A stretch of 64,000 bases of DNA from Gracilaria vermiculophylla (Eukaryota > Rhodophyta > Florideophyceae > Gracilariales > Gracilariaceae). Location of the stretch: positions 1,738,100 through 1,802,099 of the forward strand of contig JAHNZQ020003149.1 in NCBI GenBank assembly GCA_019155205.2, in the 5' to 3' direction. Positions 29,601 through 39,787 of this stretch are shown here, one piece after another. The position numbers and the translations under genes are program-made. Positions within the stretch are counted from its first letter, which is position 1; each line of letters opens with the position of its first letter. Below the pieces are notes generated by a model, which was not told the origin of the DNA, searched no databases, and saw only the letters and a program-made list of their open reading frames with translations.

Positions 29601-32600
29601 GCAGTCGCAGACGAGCGCACGGTTAGCTCCTGGTTCTGCGCTTTTAATGTCAGCTTGCACAATCGCATGCACATCCCTTCCGCCTCCATATTATCTGGCT
29701 GTGAACCCGCTGTGCCAGTAGTATTTCACTAAATGTTTCTCACGAGTGATGTGTGCGGAACGCTGTCAAGTAAAAATTTTCTTTTCATCCGTCATTCTTT
29801 TCCACTCTTGTGACGAAAAGCGTAGAAATATCCCTCATCCGTTTCCCAACGCAAGTTGGGAGCCGTCGCACCAAAAATCCCGCGCAAGGGTTTCTCGTGA
29901 TTGGCTTGTCATGGCCTTGTGGTCCAACGTCTTCCAGCGGAGCATCAAGTGTCTTTTACGTTAACTACAAATACGTATAAGTTTATTTTTAACGCAAGAC
30001 CGAGACTGAAACCTCGAGCTCAGAATCGAATCCGAGCTTGTTTTTCATGAATGTCTTTCAATCCAGAGATGAAGCGTGGTTTACAATGTAAATTATTGAA
30101 ACTGGCGACCGCTTTATGACCCAGCAGAGGCTTTTTCATCCACTTACAGGTAGGGAAGATCATTAAGAGAAAGGGGTGCTTTATCTCCCGTAAATGATCT
30201 CCTCCTCGATGTGACAAAAGGGCATTTTATTAAGTACAAGCGAGAAAGCATTGCACCCAAACGCGGAGAGATGTGCCCTTTCGCGTTAAGGATGTACTAT
30301 CACATGTTTACGGGTATCTGATCATCGGGACCAGGCTACCAAGTGCAGAAAGTGCAACGAGCAGAAGGGCTGGTCTTGCAACTCTACTCCAACTTCGTTG
30401 CGTATCGTACATAGCTCCATATTACATAGAACCTGTTGTATAATCGAGAAAATGGTTCGTGCTTCATATCAAGACGTTTTTGTTTCGCTACAATAGCAAG
30501 ACACACCGTGCGCGATCTCACGCTTTTGGACTCGAGAATAGCGATGATCCAAGAACTAGTAATGGCAAACGATGTTTTGGAGCTCGCTTTTGGAGTTTCA
30601 GCATGTCCGTTTCAGCACTAGCGTAAGCTTTTTTGGGAAGTGGGCTCATGTTTTCATCTTAAAAACAGATGGAAGAAGCGATATGAACACGGAGGCTGTT
30701 TCGTTGAGTACTCATATCTGGATTCCACAAAAAACCAAATCTTCAGATGCTTACGAGAGAACTTGTAGATGTCTTGTTTTCTTTTCTTTCATCATACCAG
30801 GCAGGACAAACAGCTGTACACTTCCGGAAGACTTCTTTTCACGGTTTGGAACAGGGGTAACTGGGTGAAACAAGTTGTTATGGTATGAAAAAGAGTCGAG
30901 CATCGTACTCTTGTTGCCAGCCACGCATTTCAATGTTCACAACATGAACAATATGTAATGGATCAAGGAAAATGTGATGCAAGAGGCAATAGTGCTTTTG
31001 TTGGCTACCCTCTGTACCATGACAAACACCGTTGCCAATGTAACTCTGTGGCCCTTACGTAAACACAATAATGGTTTGCCCAACGAGACAGGCCAACCTG
31101 CTCACTATCAATGCAAGGGCATCAAATTCAAACAACCTCAATTCAAAGCTATGTTCATACCGTCACGTAGTATGGTTGCGTGACTGTGCTCAAGACGTAT
31201 AAGTCAACTGGATGACTCAGAAACTGTTTGGGAAAGAAATTCGTTGCTTAAAAGGCATGTTATGGGTGGCAGAAGGGAGCCATTAATGACATTGCACAAA
31301 TCTCAGAATGTCAGCGATGGTGTCAAGAGGTAGGGTTTATGAGTCCAGGCACATATGCAAAAAAGGTAAGGCTTGCTGCCGTTAAATGCCGTTCTTCCCT
31401 CAGAGACCCTGGGTTTGTCTTCCGTATTGACAGGTGACTTTTCAAATTGTTTGAGACGACGATGACCATACGAGTAGACAACGACGGTGAAGCTGCAAAA
31501 GTTTGACAAGAGGCTTTACAGCAGATGCATGTCTGCAGGCAAAGAATCTGGGAAGCATAACTCGGGTGGGAGAAAAAATGATGAATGTGGTCGATGGACT
31601 TGCGTGGCGATGTTGGGATATCAAACTTTTCATGATAAATGCGTTTGTGGCAAACGTCCGCTGCAGAGCACTAGACGTAAAGCATTTTGAAGAAGCTGAA
31701 ATCCAAAACGTTTTGCCACTGGCAACGCAAGGCGTCGATTCGTGCAGGACGGCGATTGGGGAGCGAAGTTCTTGTTTTCAAAGTCAGGGTGAGAGGGAAG
31801 CACGGCTCGATGGCTGCGGAGAATTAAAAACTGCTGACCAAATGGGGCGGCGCCTGCAATTACAGGGAAAGCGTGGCGAACCCTTGCTCACGAGTACAGT
31901 AATGTACAGTACCCTTGGTACCGTGTCTACAACGGATAAATAAAAACTGGATCTGTGCGTTGTGCGCTATTCGTACTTACCCTTGGCAGGTGGTTCTGGG
32001 ACGCGCACAACGTGCGTTGGGACCACGCTTGAAGGAGATGGGACTACGGGGCGGCCTGGTGATGGGTTGCGGCTCTCTGAATGCGGTGACATTGCATTCC
32101 TACAGCGTACTCACGGCGGACAGCGATCGGTGCTTCAAGTTTTTCTGTCGTTCCAGAACGTTTTAAAGCGGTGTGTGAAGAGCGAGCACGTTTCAAGCGC
32201 ATGCACACATGTGTGCGACGACAAAAGTGGAGTGGGTTTTCACCATGGTCGCGTCTCCCAATTGGCATGATCCACGCAGCTGAGGTCGCTTTGTGAGCAA
32301 TGAAAATCGAAGCTCGGCACTGCTAATGCTTGTTGTGGTGTTGTCGGAAATGAGACAAGTGACGGGGCTTCGGCGATGAGATTCGCACTTGGACGCAATG
32401 GCCTCATCAGTTCGCAGCATGGCTTTTTCTGAAGTTTATTGCAAAGAAATTGACGGATGGCATGAAGTGCGGGCAAAGCGCTTTGAGCTTGGTTGGGTTG
32501 AGTTGTGTACTTGGATGAGAAAGGGTTGGAAAGCTGTGGGGAATGCAACAAACAAAAGCCATATTGCATGACGAAGAGACGGATTTTCTTTGACGCTAGG

Positions 32601-33290
32601 ACCTCCGAGGGAGAGCTGTGACTGTGGGGGAGGTGTTTTGCGGCGTAGATGCAAAGCGGGGGCCAGAGCGGAGAGTGTGAAGGACGTTGCTGAGCTGAAA
32701 AGCGGGGGCGGGAGGCTGGTGGATGTTGAATTGGCCTGTCTCTCAAATCACAAACGGCGAAGCAGGCGCGCGGTGGGCGTTGGAGTCGGGACGACGTGGG
32801 GGAATCGGCGGCCGGACGATAAACTGCTCTTGGCGTCGTTGCCACGGCAACAGCAGCGCCAGGACGCCACATGTGCACAAGAGCGCCGCCTCCACGGCTG
32901 CCTTGCAACAGTATTACACGCCGCAGGAGCGCATTTGCATATAATTCGGAAATTTATTGGCGCACGACTGTACACGTGCAATGCAGCCGTGCGGCACACC
33001 GGCGCTCAAGGCTCGCAGTCTTTGCCACGTGAACAGCAAGCGTCGTGGCCATATGTGAATAGTGTACACGTGTCATGCAGCACGCGCCTCTCGCGTGCCG
33101 AGCCTCTCATCGCGCGCGCCTTCCGGTGCGCGCCGGTTTCCCGCGAAAGTGCAGCGAACAGCGCGCGCTCTCGCAGTGGGCGATGGGCGTTGGGCGCGGG
33201 ACGCGGGGCGCTCATCGTCCGCGGCCGCACCCGCCTACGCCCGCGCCCGCGCCCCCGCGCCGTTCTCCATGGCACCGCCGCCCCGCAGCA
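26700..33290. other. 6.6-kb stretch with no recognisable gene
   Basis: Between the divergent malic enzyme and RAD5-like genes. It begins and ends GC-rich (promoter-like) and is AT-richer from about 29.7 to 32.5 kb. I found no conserved domain, tRNA, snRNA, transposon terminus or long ATG-started frame; the longer open frames (28,417-28,926 minus; 32,240-32,908 minus; 31,503-31,943 plus) have biased low-complexity content and begin without an ATG or with no family similarity. CT-rich tracts occur near 28.4-28.9 kb and 29.0-29.2 kb. It could hold a non-coding RNA gene or decayed repeats. Confidence 0.5.
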
Positions 33291-36200
33291 ATGTCCGCCG
33301 TGCTGAGCGCGGAGAAACTCAATATGCTTCGCGCCGTCGCCGGCCCGTCGCTGCCGGACTCCAAGCTGCGCGCCGCTCTCATCGGCGCTGCCGGCGACCT
33401 TAATCTGGCCGCGTCGCGCCTCCTCTGCCACCTTCAACCCCACCCCCAGCCGCCCCGGCCGCCACCCCGCGCCAGCGCCTCCGCCGCCAAGGTCGCCACT
33501 GCCATCGCCACGGTCACCGCCACCGCCCCAGCCACTGCGGAGCAACCGCCCCTTACGCCGGCGCACGTGCGCCGCCTGGCTTGGCGCACCTTTTACAGCC
33601 AGCACTACCACGCCGCCGTCAGCGCCGTGGGCTCCGACAAGAGTGCCGTCGACGCCCACATTGTCGCCCTCTGGAAGAAGCTCGGCTCCCACGCCCGACG
33701 CGCCTTCACCGCCGACGTTCAGCGCCAGCTCGAGCGCGAGTCCCTCGTCGACACCGCCACGCACCACGAACCCCGCGATGCAACCAACCCCCCGCACCAC
33801 CCTGTCGCCCATGCCGAAGCTGCGCACTCCCCCGCCCCGCCCACATCCCTTGCCGAAAGCCCGCTCCATCGCACAACCCACACACACAACCCCGCGTCGC
33901 CCGACGAACCGCCCGCCGCGCCGTCTCCCGCTCTGGAAGTTGCCCCCTCCCCGCCGCCCAAAGCTCGAGCTGCGAAACCTCACAGCGCGCAAACCAAATC
34001 AAACCACCAGGCCGCGCAACCACAACCGCGCCGGCAGACAGCTCAGTCCGCACTGCCCAGTCCGAATCCCTCGCCGCCGCCCAAACCACCGCCCTGTGCG
34101 CGATGGCCGCGCGTACTGGTCACTCGTAGCGCCAGCGGCATCATGCTCACCAGCGGCCGCAACCTGCTCAACGTGGGGGACAAGCTGCAGCTCAGTGTAC
34201 CGCCCGCTCGCGCATCAAAGTCGTCGCATAAAAAGAACCCGCTTCGTCTGGTTCGCTTCTCCAGCCGGGGGCGCGAAGTCGGCCGCTTAGCTCCCGACCT
34301 CGCCCACGCTCTTGCGCCCGCTCTGCAGTCAGATCTTGTTGTCGCCTCCGCGACTGTCATTTGGGCCCCTTCCGTCATTCGAATGTTCACGCAGGTTGAT
34401 CTCGAAGTTTCAATTCTCATCAAGAGAGAAGCGTTTCGAGGGAACGACAGTATGGTAGAAGCTGGTTTAGAGGCTGACGGTGAAGGGATTGATGCAAAGC
34501 GCGTTAATGTGGTCAGCATGATTTCGGCCTTGAAGCTCTGTGAGCAACCGCCAGAGAATTCGAAACAAGAAGACGGTGGCGCTGCCTCCGATTCCCTCAA
34601 CGCACAAGACCCGGGCGTTGTGGACGAAAAAGCTGTCGAGTCCTATTATAAAACCGTGCAGAACATCAACGAGAACGAAGCCGCCAAGTACAAACCGCCT
34701 AAAAGCTTGTCATGCTCTCTGAGGGAATATCAAAGAGTTGGCGTGCTGTGGATGACTGCTCAGGAGAAGCATGGGCGATCTGTTCGTGACCTGTCCCCAT
34801 CTCTCTTAAACCCGATGTGGAGAAAATGTGTCTTTCCTGATGGAGGCATGTTTTACATGAACCCTACTACAGGTTGTCTCTCTCTGGATTCGCCTATAGC
34901 AACTACCGGGGGACCCTATGGTGGCATCTTGGCGGATGAAATGGGGCTTGGGAAGACTGTGCAATGTATTGCATGCATCTTGCACGACATGGAAGACCAA
35001 GCGAGCGCATTAACGCCGCTGAATCGGGAAGACAAAATTGCCCAGAATATTGCGTCTGTCGAGCACTCTGCAGTGGGAAGCAATGGTGGCTCCGCATCCA
35101 TCGTGAAGGAAGAGAATTCAACTTGTGAACATGACGGCAAGGTACGTGTGAAGGCAGGCCACGCAGATAGTATCAATGAGGCCTCCGACTCTAGAGAACA
35201 GGTCACTAAAAGACTACTACACCAGAAAAGCGAGACACAAAAGATTGCGAACGTGAACGGCGGACGCAAAATCAACAAGGACAGCACACTTGTGACTTCT
35301 CGCCTAGCTAGCTTGCGTTCTCGAGCAAGACTGGCGAAGCGAAAACTCCCAGAGCGCTCAAGTGATTCTGAGCTACGTGACGATGGCCCGCATACTGAGA
35401 GCCAAGCCTCACACATCAACAACATAGCGGGGAAAGATGGAGAAGAATTGGAGCTTTGTGCTAACAGCGACGAGGACTGGGTCGACGTGAAACAGCTCCC
35501 AACCCCATCAAAAAGAAAGCGCCTCAAGAAGTTCGGACCGCCCCTTTCCGCGATATCTATGCTAATGGGAACCAACGCAAGCAAGAAAGCTTCACTGGGA
35601 GGGACGTTGATTGTGTGCCCAACATCCCTTGTAACTCAGTGGATCAACCAATTTCACCAACACGTGATTCCTAACTCTTTACGCGTGTCAACTCATTACG
35701 GTCAGGGACGCGGCGATTCTCGCTCCATCTCGCTTCTAGGTGCTGATGTCGTCGTGACTTCATACGGAACACTTGCGGCAGAGTGTTCGGAGGAGACCTC
35801 CAATGGTGAGGAAGTGGGACCTCGAGATGGCCCTCTTTTTCACCTTCACTGGCGCCGGATTGTTTTGGACGAAGCGCACACCATCAAGAGCCGCGTCACC
35901 AAATGGGCAAGAGCGTCGTATAAGATTAGGGCTGAGCGGCGTTGGTGTGTGACAGGAACGGTGATTCACAATCACGTCAACGATGTCTTTAGTCTGCTCC
36001 ATTTCTTGGATGTAAAGCCGTGGTCGTCATGGGCTTTTTGGAATCGTGTGATTGTGTCAAATCTTGAGTCCAACAACATCGAGCTTCAAAGAACCGCAAT
36101 GTCTTTAATACGGGACATTATTTCTTCTGTAACATTGCGACGGAAGAAGACAACTCGAGATTCAAAGGGGCGATGTATCGTACAACTGACAAAGAAGAAT

Positions 36201-37289
36201 GTTACGCTTGTGGAGCTTACGCCTTCTTCACAGGAGCGAGACTTTTACTCGGCCATACATCAGCGATCCAAGCTCCAGTTTGACACATTTCTTGCTCAAG
36301 ATAAGGTTATGCACAATTACGCCTCTGTTCTTGAGCTCTTGCTGCGTCTCCGACAGGCTTGTGACCACCCATACCTCGTTTTCGCCGCGGCTCCAAGTAA
36401 GGATTCCGTCGTCATGAAAGACAGGGACAAACTTTTTAAGCAATTCATGGAAGCTGGCTCGTCAGCTGAATATATTGAAAAGGTTTTTAAAGACGCTCAG
36501 TCCGGAAGTATGGGGAAATCATCGCAGTGTCCAATATGTCTTGATATCATTGATGACCCTGTAGCTCCGAAAGGATGTGGTCATCCAGCCTGTCGGGGGT
36601 GTATGATGGAATCTCTTAAGAGAGCTAGCAAATGTCCTGTGTGTCGGATTCCGATTAATCGCGAGGATGTGGTCACACTACCGCGTGGTAATAGATTCTC
36701 TGTCGACTTGAGCAAGAAATGGCGTTCGAGTGCGAAGATCGATGAGCTTTTGAAAGACGTGAGAAAACGACAAAAGCTCAGGGAAGAAAGCAAGGGAAGA
36801 GGGGTCGGGAAAACTGTCATATTTTCGCAGTTTACTGCCATGCTAGACTTGGTAGGAATTGCTCTCGACCGGGAGAACTTTCGATGGTTAAGAATTGACG
36901 GGTCAGTTCCCCAAGCCCAACGCGCTCTGATTCTTGAAAGATTTGAGAACGAAAGCGAGTTATCGAGAGATTCTTCTAATGTTCTGCTCGTGTCACTCCG
37001 AGCTGGAGGTGTAGGTCTGAACTTAATTACCGCCTCGTTTGCGATATTACTCGACATCCATTGGAACCCTCAAGTGGATTTGCAAGCTCAGGATCGAATT
37101 CACCGGCATGGACAGACCAGAGATGTTCTAATCAAAAGGTATATAATCAAAGATTCAGTGGAGGAGAAGCTGCTAAAGGTGCAATCTCGGAAACAGAGTA
37201 TTGCCGACGGCGCTCTTGAAGTGACAACTGATGAACACAAAAAACAAGCTAAGCTGTCAGAGCTAAAGCTTTTATTTTCGGCATCATAG
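33291..37289 (+). CDS. RAD5: RAD5/HLTF-family SNF2 translocase with HIRAN and RING domains
   Basis: DNA translocase and ubiquitin ligase of error-free post-replication repair (PCNA polyubiquitination, fork reversal). 1,332 aa in one exon. N-terminal UBA-like segment (about 1-45), Pro/Ala-rich linker (50-270), HIRAN domain (about 275-380; LRLVRFSSRGREVGRL). The SNF2 ATPase has GGILADEMGLGKT near 545, a long charged insert (about 565-760), then LIVCPTSLVTQW and the DEAH box (VLDEAHTIKS, about 857). The RING finger at about 1,078-1,125 has CPIC...GCGHPACRGC...CPVC. The helicase C lobe has VIFSQFTAMLDL and QDRIHRHGQ. The HIRAN-SNF2-RING-helicase C order is diagnostic. Start: the ATG at 33291 has good context; the frame is open farther back. 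Motif III reads TGTVIHNHVNDV instead of the common TGTPIQN. Its stop is 21 bp from that of the convergent TMEM62-like gene. Confidence 0.93.
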   Translation: MSAVLSAEKLNMLRAVAGPSLPDSKLRAALIGAAGDLNLAASRLLCHLQPHPQPPRPPPRASASAAKVATAIATVTATAPATAEQPPLTPAHVRRLAWRTFYSQHYHAAVSAVGSDKSAVDAHIVALWKKLGSHARRAFTADVQRQLERESLVDTATHHEPRDATNPPHHPVAHAEAAHSPAPPTSLAESPLHRTTHTHNPASPDEPPAAPSPALEVAPSPPPKARAAKPHSAQTKSNHQAAQPQPRRQTAQSALPSPNPSPPPKPPPCARWPRVLVTRSASGIMLTSGRNLLNVGDKLQLSVPPARASKSSHKKNPLRLVRFSSRGREVGRLAPDLAHALAPALQSDLVVASATVIWAPSVIRMFTQVDLEVSILIKREAFRGNDSMVEAGLEADGEGIDAKRVNVVSMISALKLCEQPPENSKQEDGGAASDSLNAQDPGVVDEKAVESYYKTVQNINENEAAKYKPPKSLSCSLREYQRVGVLWMTAQEKHGRSVRDLSPSLLNPMWRKCVFPDGGMFYMNPTTGCLSLDSPIATTGGPYGGILADEMGLGKTVQCIACILHDMEDQASALTPLNREDKIAQNIASVEHSAVGSNGGSASIVKEENSTCEHDGKVRVKAGHADSINEASDSREQVTKRLLHQKSETQKIANVNGGRKINKDSTLVTSRLASLRSRARLAKRKLPERSSDSELRDDGPHTESQASHINNIAGKDGEELELCANSDEDWVDVKQLPTPSKRKRLKKFGPPLSAISMLMGTNASKKASLGGTLIVCPTSLVTQWINQFHQHVIPNSLRVSTHYGQGRGDSRSISLLGADVVVTSYGTLAAECSEETSNGEEVGPRDGPLFHLHWRRIVLDEAHTIKSRVTKWARASYKIRAERRWCVTGTVIHNHVNDVFSLLHFLDVKPWSSWAFWNRVIVSNLESNNIELQRTAMSLIRDIISSVTLRRKKTTRDSKGRCIVQLTKKNVTLVELTPSSQERDFYSAIHQRSKLQFDTFLAQDKVMHNYASVLELLLRLRQACDHPYLVFAAAPSKDSVVMKDRDKLFKQFMEAGSSAEYIEKVFKDAQSGSMGKSSQCPICLDIIDDPVAPKGCGHPACRGCMMESLKRASKCPVCRIPINREDVVTLPRGNRFSVDLSKKWRSSAKIDELLKDVRKRQKLREESKGRGVGKTVIFSQFTAMLDLVGIALDRENFRWLRIDGSVPQAQRALILERFENESELSRDSSNVLLVSLRAGGVGLNLITASFAILLDIHWNPQVDLQAQDRIHRHGQTRDVLIKRYIIKDSVEEKLLKVQSRKQSIADGALEVTTDEHKKQAKLSELKLLFSAS

Positions 37290-37310
37290 ATGTGTACCCG
37301 TCTTGCTTGA

Positions 37311-39227
37311 TTACTTGCAATTTATCGATTGCCATGCTTTCCTTGCAGTTAATATACACGCCAGCGTTAAGGGGAGGCATGATGGACTAATTATACATTC
37401 TAGGGCCCCGTATGCGCCACAAACATCGAGGGTCCAAGAAAAGCTGCCGTAGCTGTACAAGAAGAGGAAGCCTATTAGGGTCTTACGAGAAAAAGTCTTA
37501 ATCCGACGGCTATGCACTAAAGCGTCAAGAAAGCAAAACGGCAATAGCGAACGCCAGACAACCGCATTCGAGAGCAGATACGAGGGGTCAATTCCGGCTG
37601 GATATACTCCAGTAGGCATGTACATGTAGTAAACCCCGATAAAACTCCATCCTGGCTCTCCATCAATGATCTCCTGGACAATTAACATTGGACCCAAAAA
37701 GAGAATGCAAGACAACATAGCGAGAATAAAGGAGACAGAATCTCGTCTCACTACTCCCAAAGAGCTTGCAAAAACGCAAATTAAGAAGCCTAACGCGATC
37801 AGGATTTTGGCCATCATTGGAAAGTTTGACAGAGCGAACAAGGCCCCTACTACTCGTTCAAACCACGGGACCCAACTTGTATCGGGAGATCCATCCATAG
37901 AGAAAGCGAACGGTGTGGATTTTTCCGGCCCTGATCGAATAGAAAGGTGATGTGTTCCACTGGCATATTGGCTCGGATCCCACTGGACTCCATACATGTG
38001 ATCGCAAATGGACTCAACACGCCCCTTTGTTTCCTCACTAGCACATGGAAGGCGTGACACTAGTCCTCGATCTTGGCCGTCAATCCAGACATGAGCACCT
38101 TCTTCAACAAGATTTAACCCGGGGCTGAAGAGACGAACATGTGTTGATTGTCTTGCAGCGTATCCAGCTCCGGCCGAACAAAGCCCTGCCCTAGGCGGGT
38201 TCATTATTATGACTTGGTCCATTCTTTCATCTTGCCCAATTCTGAAGTCTTTAAAGGACAAGTATCCAGAATCGAATAAGAGCACTCTGTACGTCCGAGA
38301 ACGAACCATGTCTGGAAGCTGTAACTCCAACGAACCTGAGAGAGACACAGCCTGCAACCCATTTTTGGCAAGCCCATAAAGCGTATGCAAGTGACCTGAT
38401 AAGTAGGCAGAGAATCTTGGTTTGCTCGGGTTCGGAGAGTCTTTCTGTAGGGCCGCCATATGAATACCCAACCCCATCTTCATCGTTGACGATGGGTAAT
38501 GGCCGTACACGAGGACCGCACCCTCCTGGTCGGAATTGACAAGTTGGTTGTCCAATTGTACGCTCGCGTCTTGGGCATCCCCGAAAAAGTTGAGGGGCCT
38601 GTGTAAAGGTCTCGATAGCGTAGCATCTAAGCCGTACATAGTAAGCGGCGGTTTGCGCTCTGCAACATATTCATCGATGCGGAGTGACTCATTCTCAATG
38701 AGAGCCGGAACGCAACTGCGGACAACTTGAAGTGATTGGTACCCACCAAAAGAATCATGATTGCCAGGCACAGCTTTCCACACGACAGAGTCATTCACAA
38801 GCGCAGAGAACGATCGCAGCCACTCCCATTCCGAGTGAATCTGCTTGCTTTTCTTGCCCAAGGGGTACGGCTGCTTGATGGCAGAATTAACGAGATCCCC
38901 AGTGACGAGAAGGGCGGCGCTGTACGGCGCCCACTTGGGTAAAGCCTGCGTGGCAAAACGGTGCAGGCTCTGTTTTGCCATGCCATTGTGACTGTCACTG
39001 ATGTGCAGATCAGAAACATGCATGACCAGCTGGGGGGGGTCGATACCGTGCGCGGGTGATGGTATTGAGCAGAATGGATTCGACAAAAGATAAGCGTAGT
39101 GATGACCACCGTAGATCACCAAAAGGGAAATGAAAGTTAGAGTGTAGAGTGCGTACGGAACGCTGAGTATCACCAGAGTTCGAAACGACCTGCTGACGAC
39201 AGAACGTTGAAGTTGTGCCGTCGTCAT
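37311..39227 (-). CDS. TMEM62-like calcineurin-type phosphoesterase with membrane domain
   Basis: 638 aa. One N-terminal hydrophobic helix (about 15-40) precedes a metallophosphoesterase domain. Metal-binding blocks are in order: HVSDLHIS (about 67), TGDLVN (about 107), PGNHD (about 154), VYGHYP and SGHLHTLYGL (about 276). A beta-rich middle part is followed by about six C-terminal membrane helices (from about 440), including the TMEM62-specific LGPMLIVQEIIDGEPGW. The order and wording match human TMEM62, whose substrate is not established. Start: first ATG is 39227; the frame extends to a GTG at 39305 without an ATG. No intron. Confidence 0.9.
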   Translation of the reverse strand: MTTAQLQRSVVSRSFRTLVILSVPYALYTLTFISLLVIYGGHHYAYLLSNPFCSIPSPAHGIDPPQLVMHVSDLHISDSHNGMAKQSLHRFATQALPKWAPYSAALLVTGDLVNSAIKQPYPLGKKSKQIHSEWEWLRSFSALVNDSVVWKAVPGNHDSFGGYQSLQVVRSCVPALIENESLRIDEYVAERKPPLTMYGLDATLSRPLHRPLNFFGDAQDASVQLDNQLVNSDQEGAVLVYGHYPSSTMKMGLGIHMAALQKDSPNPSKPRFSAYLSGHLHTLYGLAKNGLQAVSLSGSLELQLPDMVRSRTYRVLLFDSGYLSFKDFRIGQDERMDQVIIMNPPRAGLCSAGAGYAARQSTHVRLFSPGLNLVEEGAHVWIDGQDRGLVSRLPCASEETKGRVESICDHMYGVQWDPSQYASGTHHLSIRSGPEKSTPFAFSMDGSPDTSWVPWFERVVGALFALSNFPMMAKILIALGFLICVFASSLGVVRRDSVSFILAMLSCILFLGPMLIVQEIIDGEPGWSFIGVYYMYMPTGVYPAGIDPSYLLSNAVVWRSLLPFCFLDALVHSRRIKTFSRKTLIGFLFLYSYGSFSWTLDVCGAYGALECIISPSCLPLTLACILTARKAWQSINCK

Positions 39228-39787
39228 CGCGGAGGAGCTCTGTTCTTGAAGATATGCAAGCCTTTGCGCAAATTGAGACTCTGCTTGTGCGGGACGAGAG
39301 CCCACCCGCTGTGGTTATGCCGCGGTTCAGTAGCGGCACAAATCTACAAGCGCGGAAGAATGACTGAACAAAATGCGCTGGCACATCCGCATGGTTCCTG
39401 TTTTACAAACACATGCACAATTTTGGGTAGAAAAGGGCGCGTTCACCAGCGCACGCCGTAAGCTAAATTGCTTTGGTTCTTCTTCATGTACAATCAGCAA
39501 TGACGGAACCCGTCTCCCCTCGCGTTTTGCTCGTGCTGCTGTGATTCCGCGCTCGTGACTGTCCCACTGCACAGTTGATGTGCATACCCCGTCATGTGCG
39601 TCGAAAGTTTCCTCATCCCACCGGGCGTATAGGAACAACAGGCTCAAGAAGGAAAAATTCAGCGCAACTGGTTCGTCAGGATACTCACACAAACGCCGAG
39701 CCGCACGTGACAGGTGTTGTTGAAATGACCGAAGAGCAAAATGGCGGTCTGTTATCCAGCCCAATGTTCAATCGGCGTTCGGACTCG
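39228..39787. other. Spacer between SHMT and TMEM62-like genes
   Basis: 560 bp between two minus-strand genes: SHMT 3' UTR and TMEM62-like promoter. No gene, repeat or RNA recognised. Confidence 0.5.

Noticed and set aside
32240..32908. 222-codon minus-strand frame
   Set aside because: Begins at a non-ATG codon, has no recognisable motif and lies where the composition shifts.
33006..33992. 328-codon minus-strand frame
   Set aside because: Antisense shadow of the GC-rich N-terminal part of the RAD5-like gene; Gly/Arg-rich with no domain.
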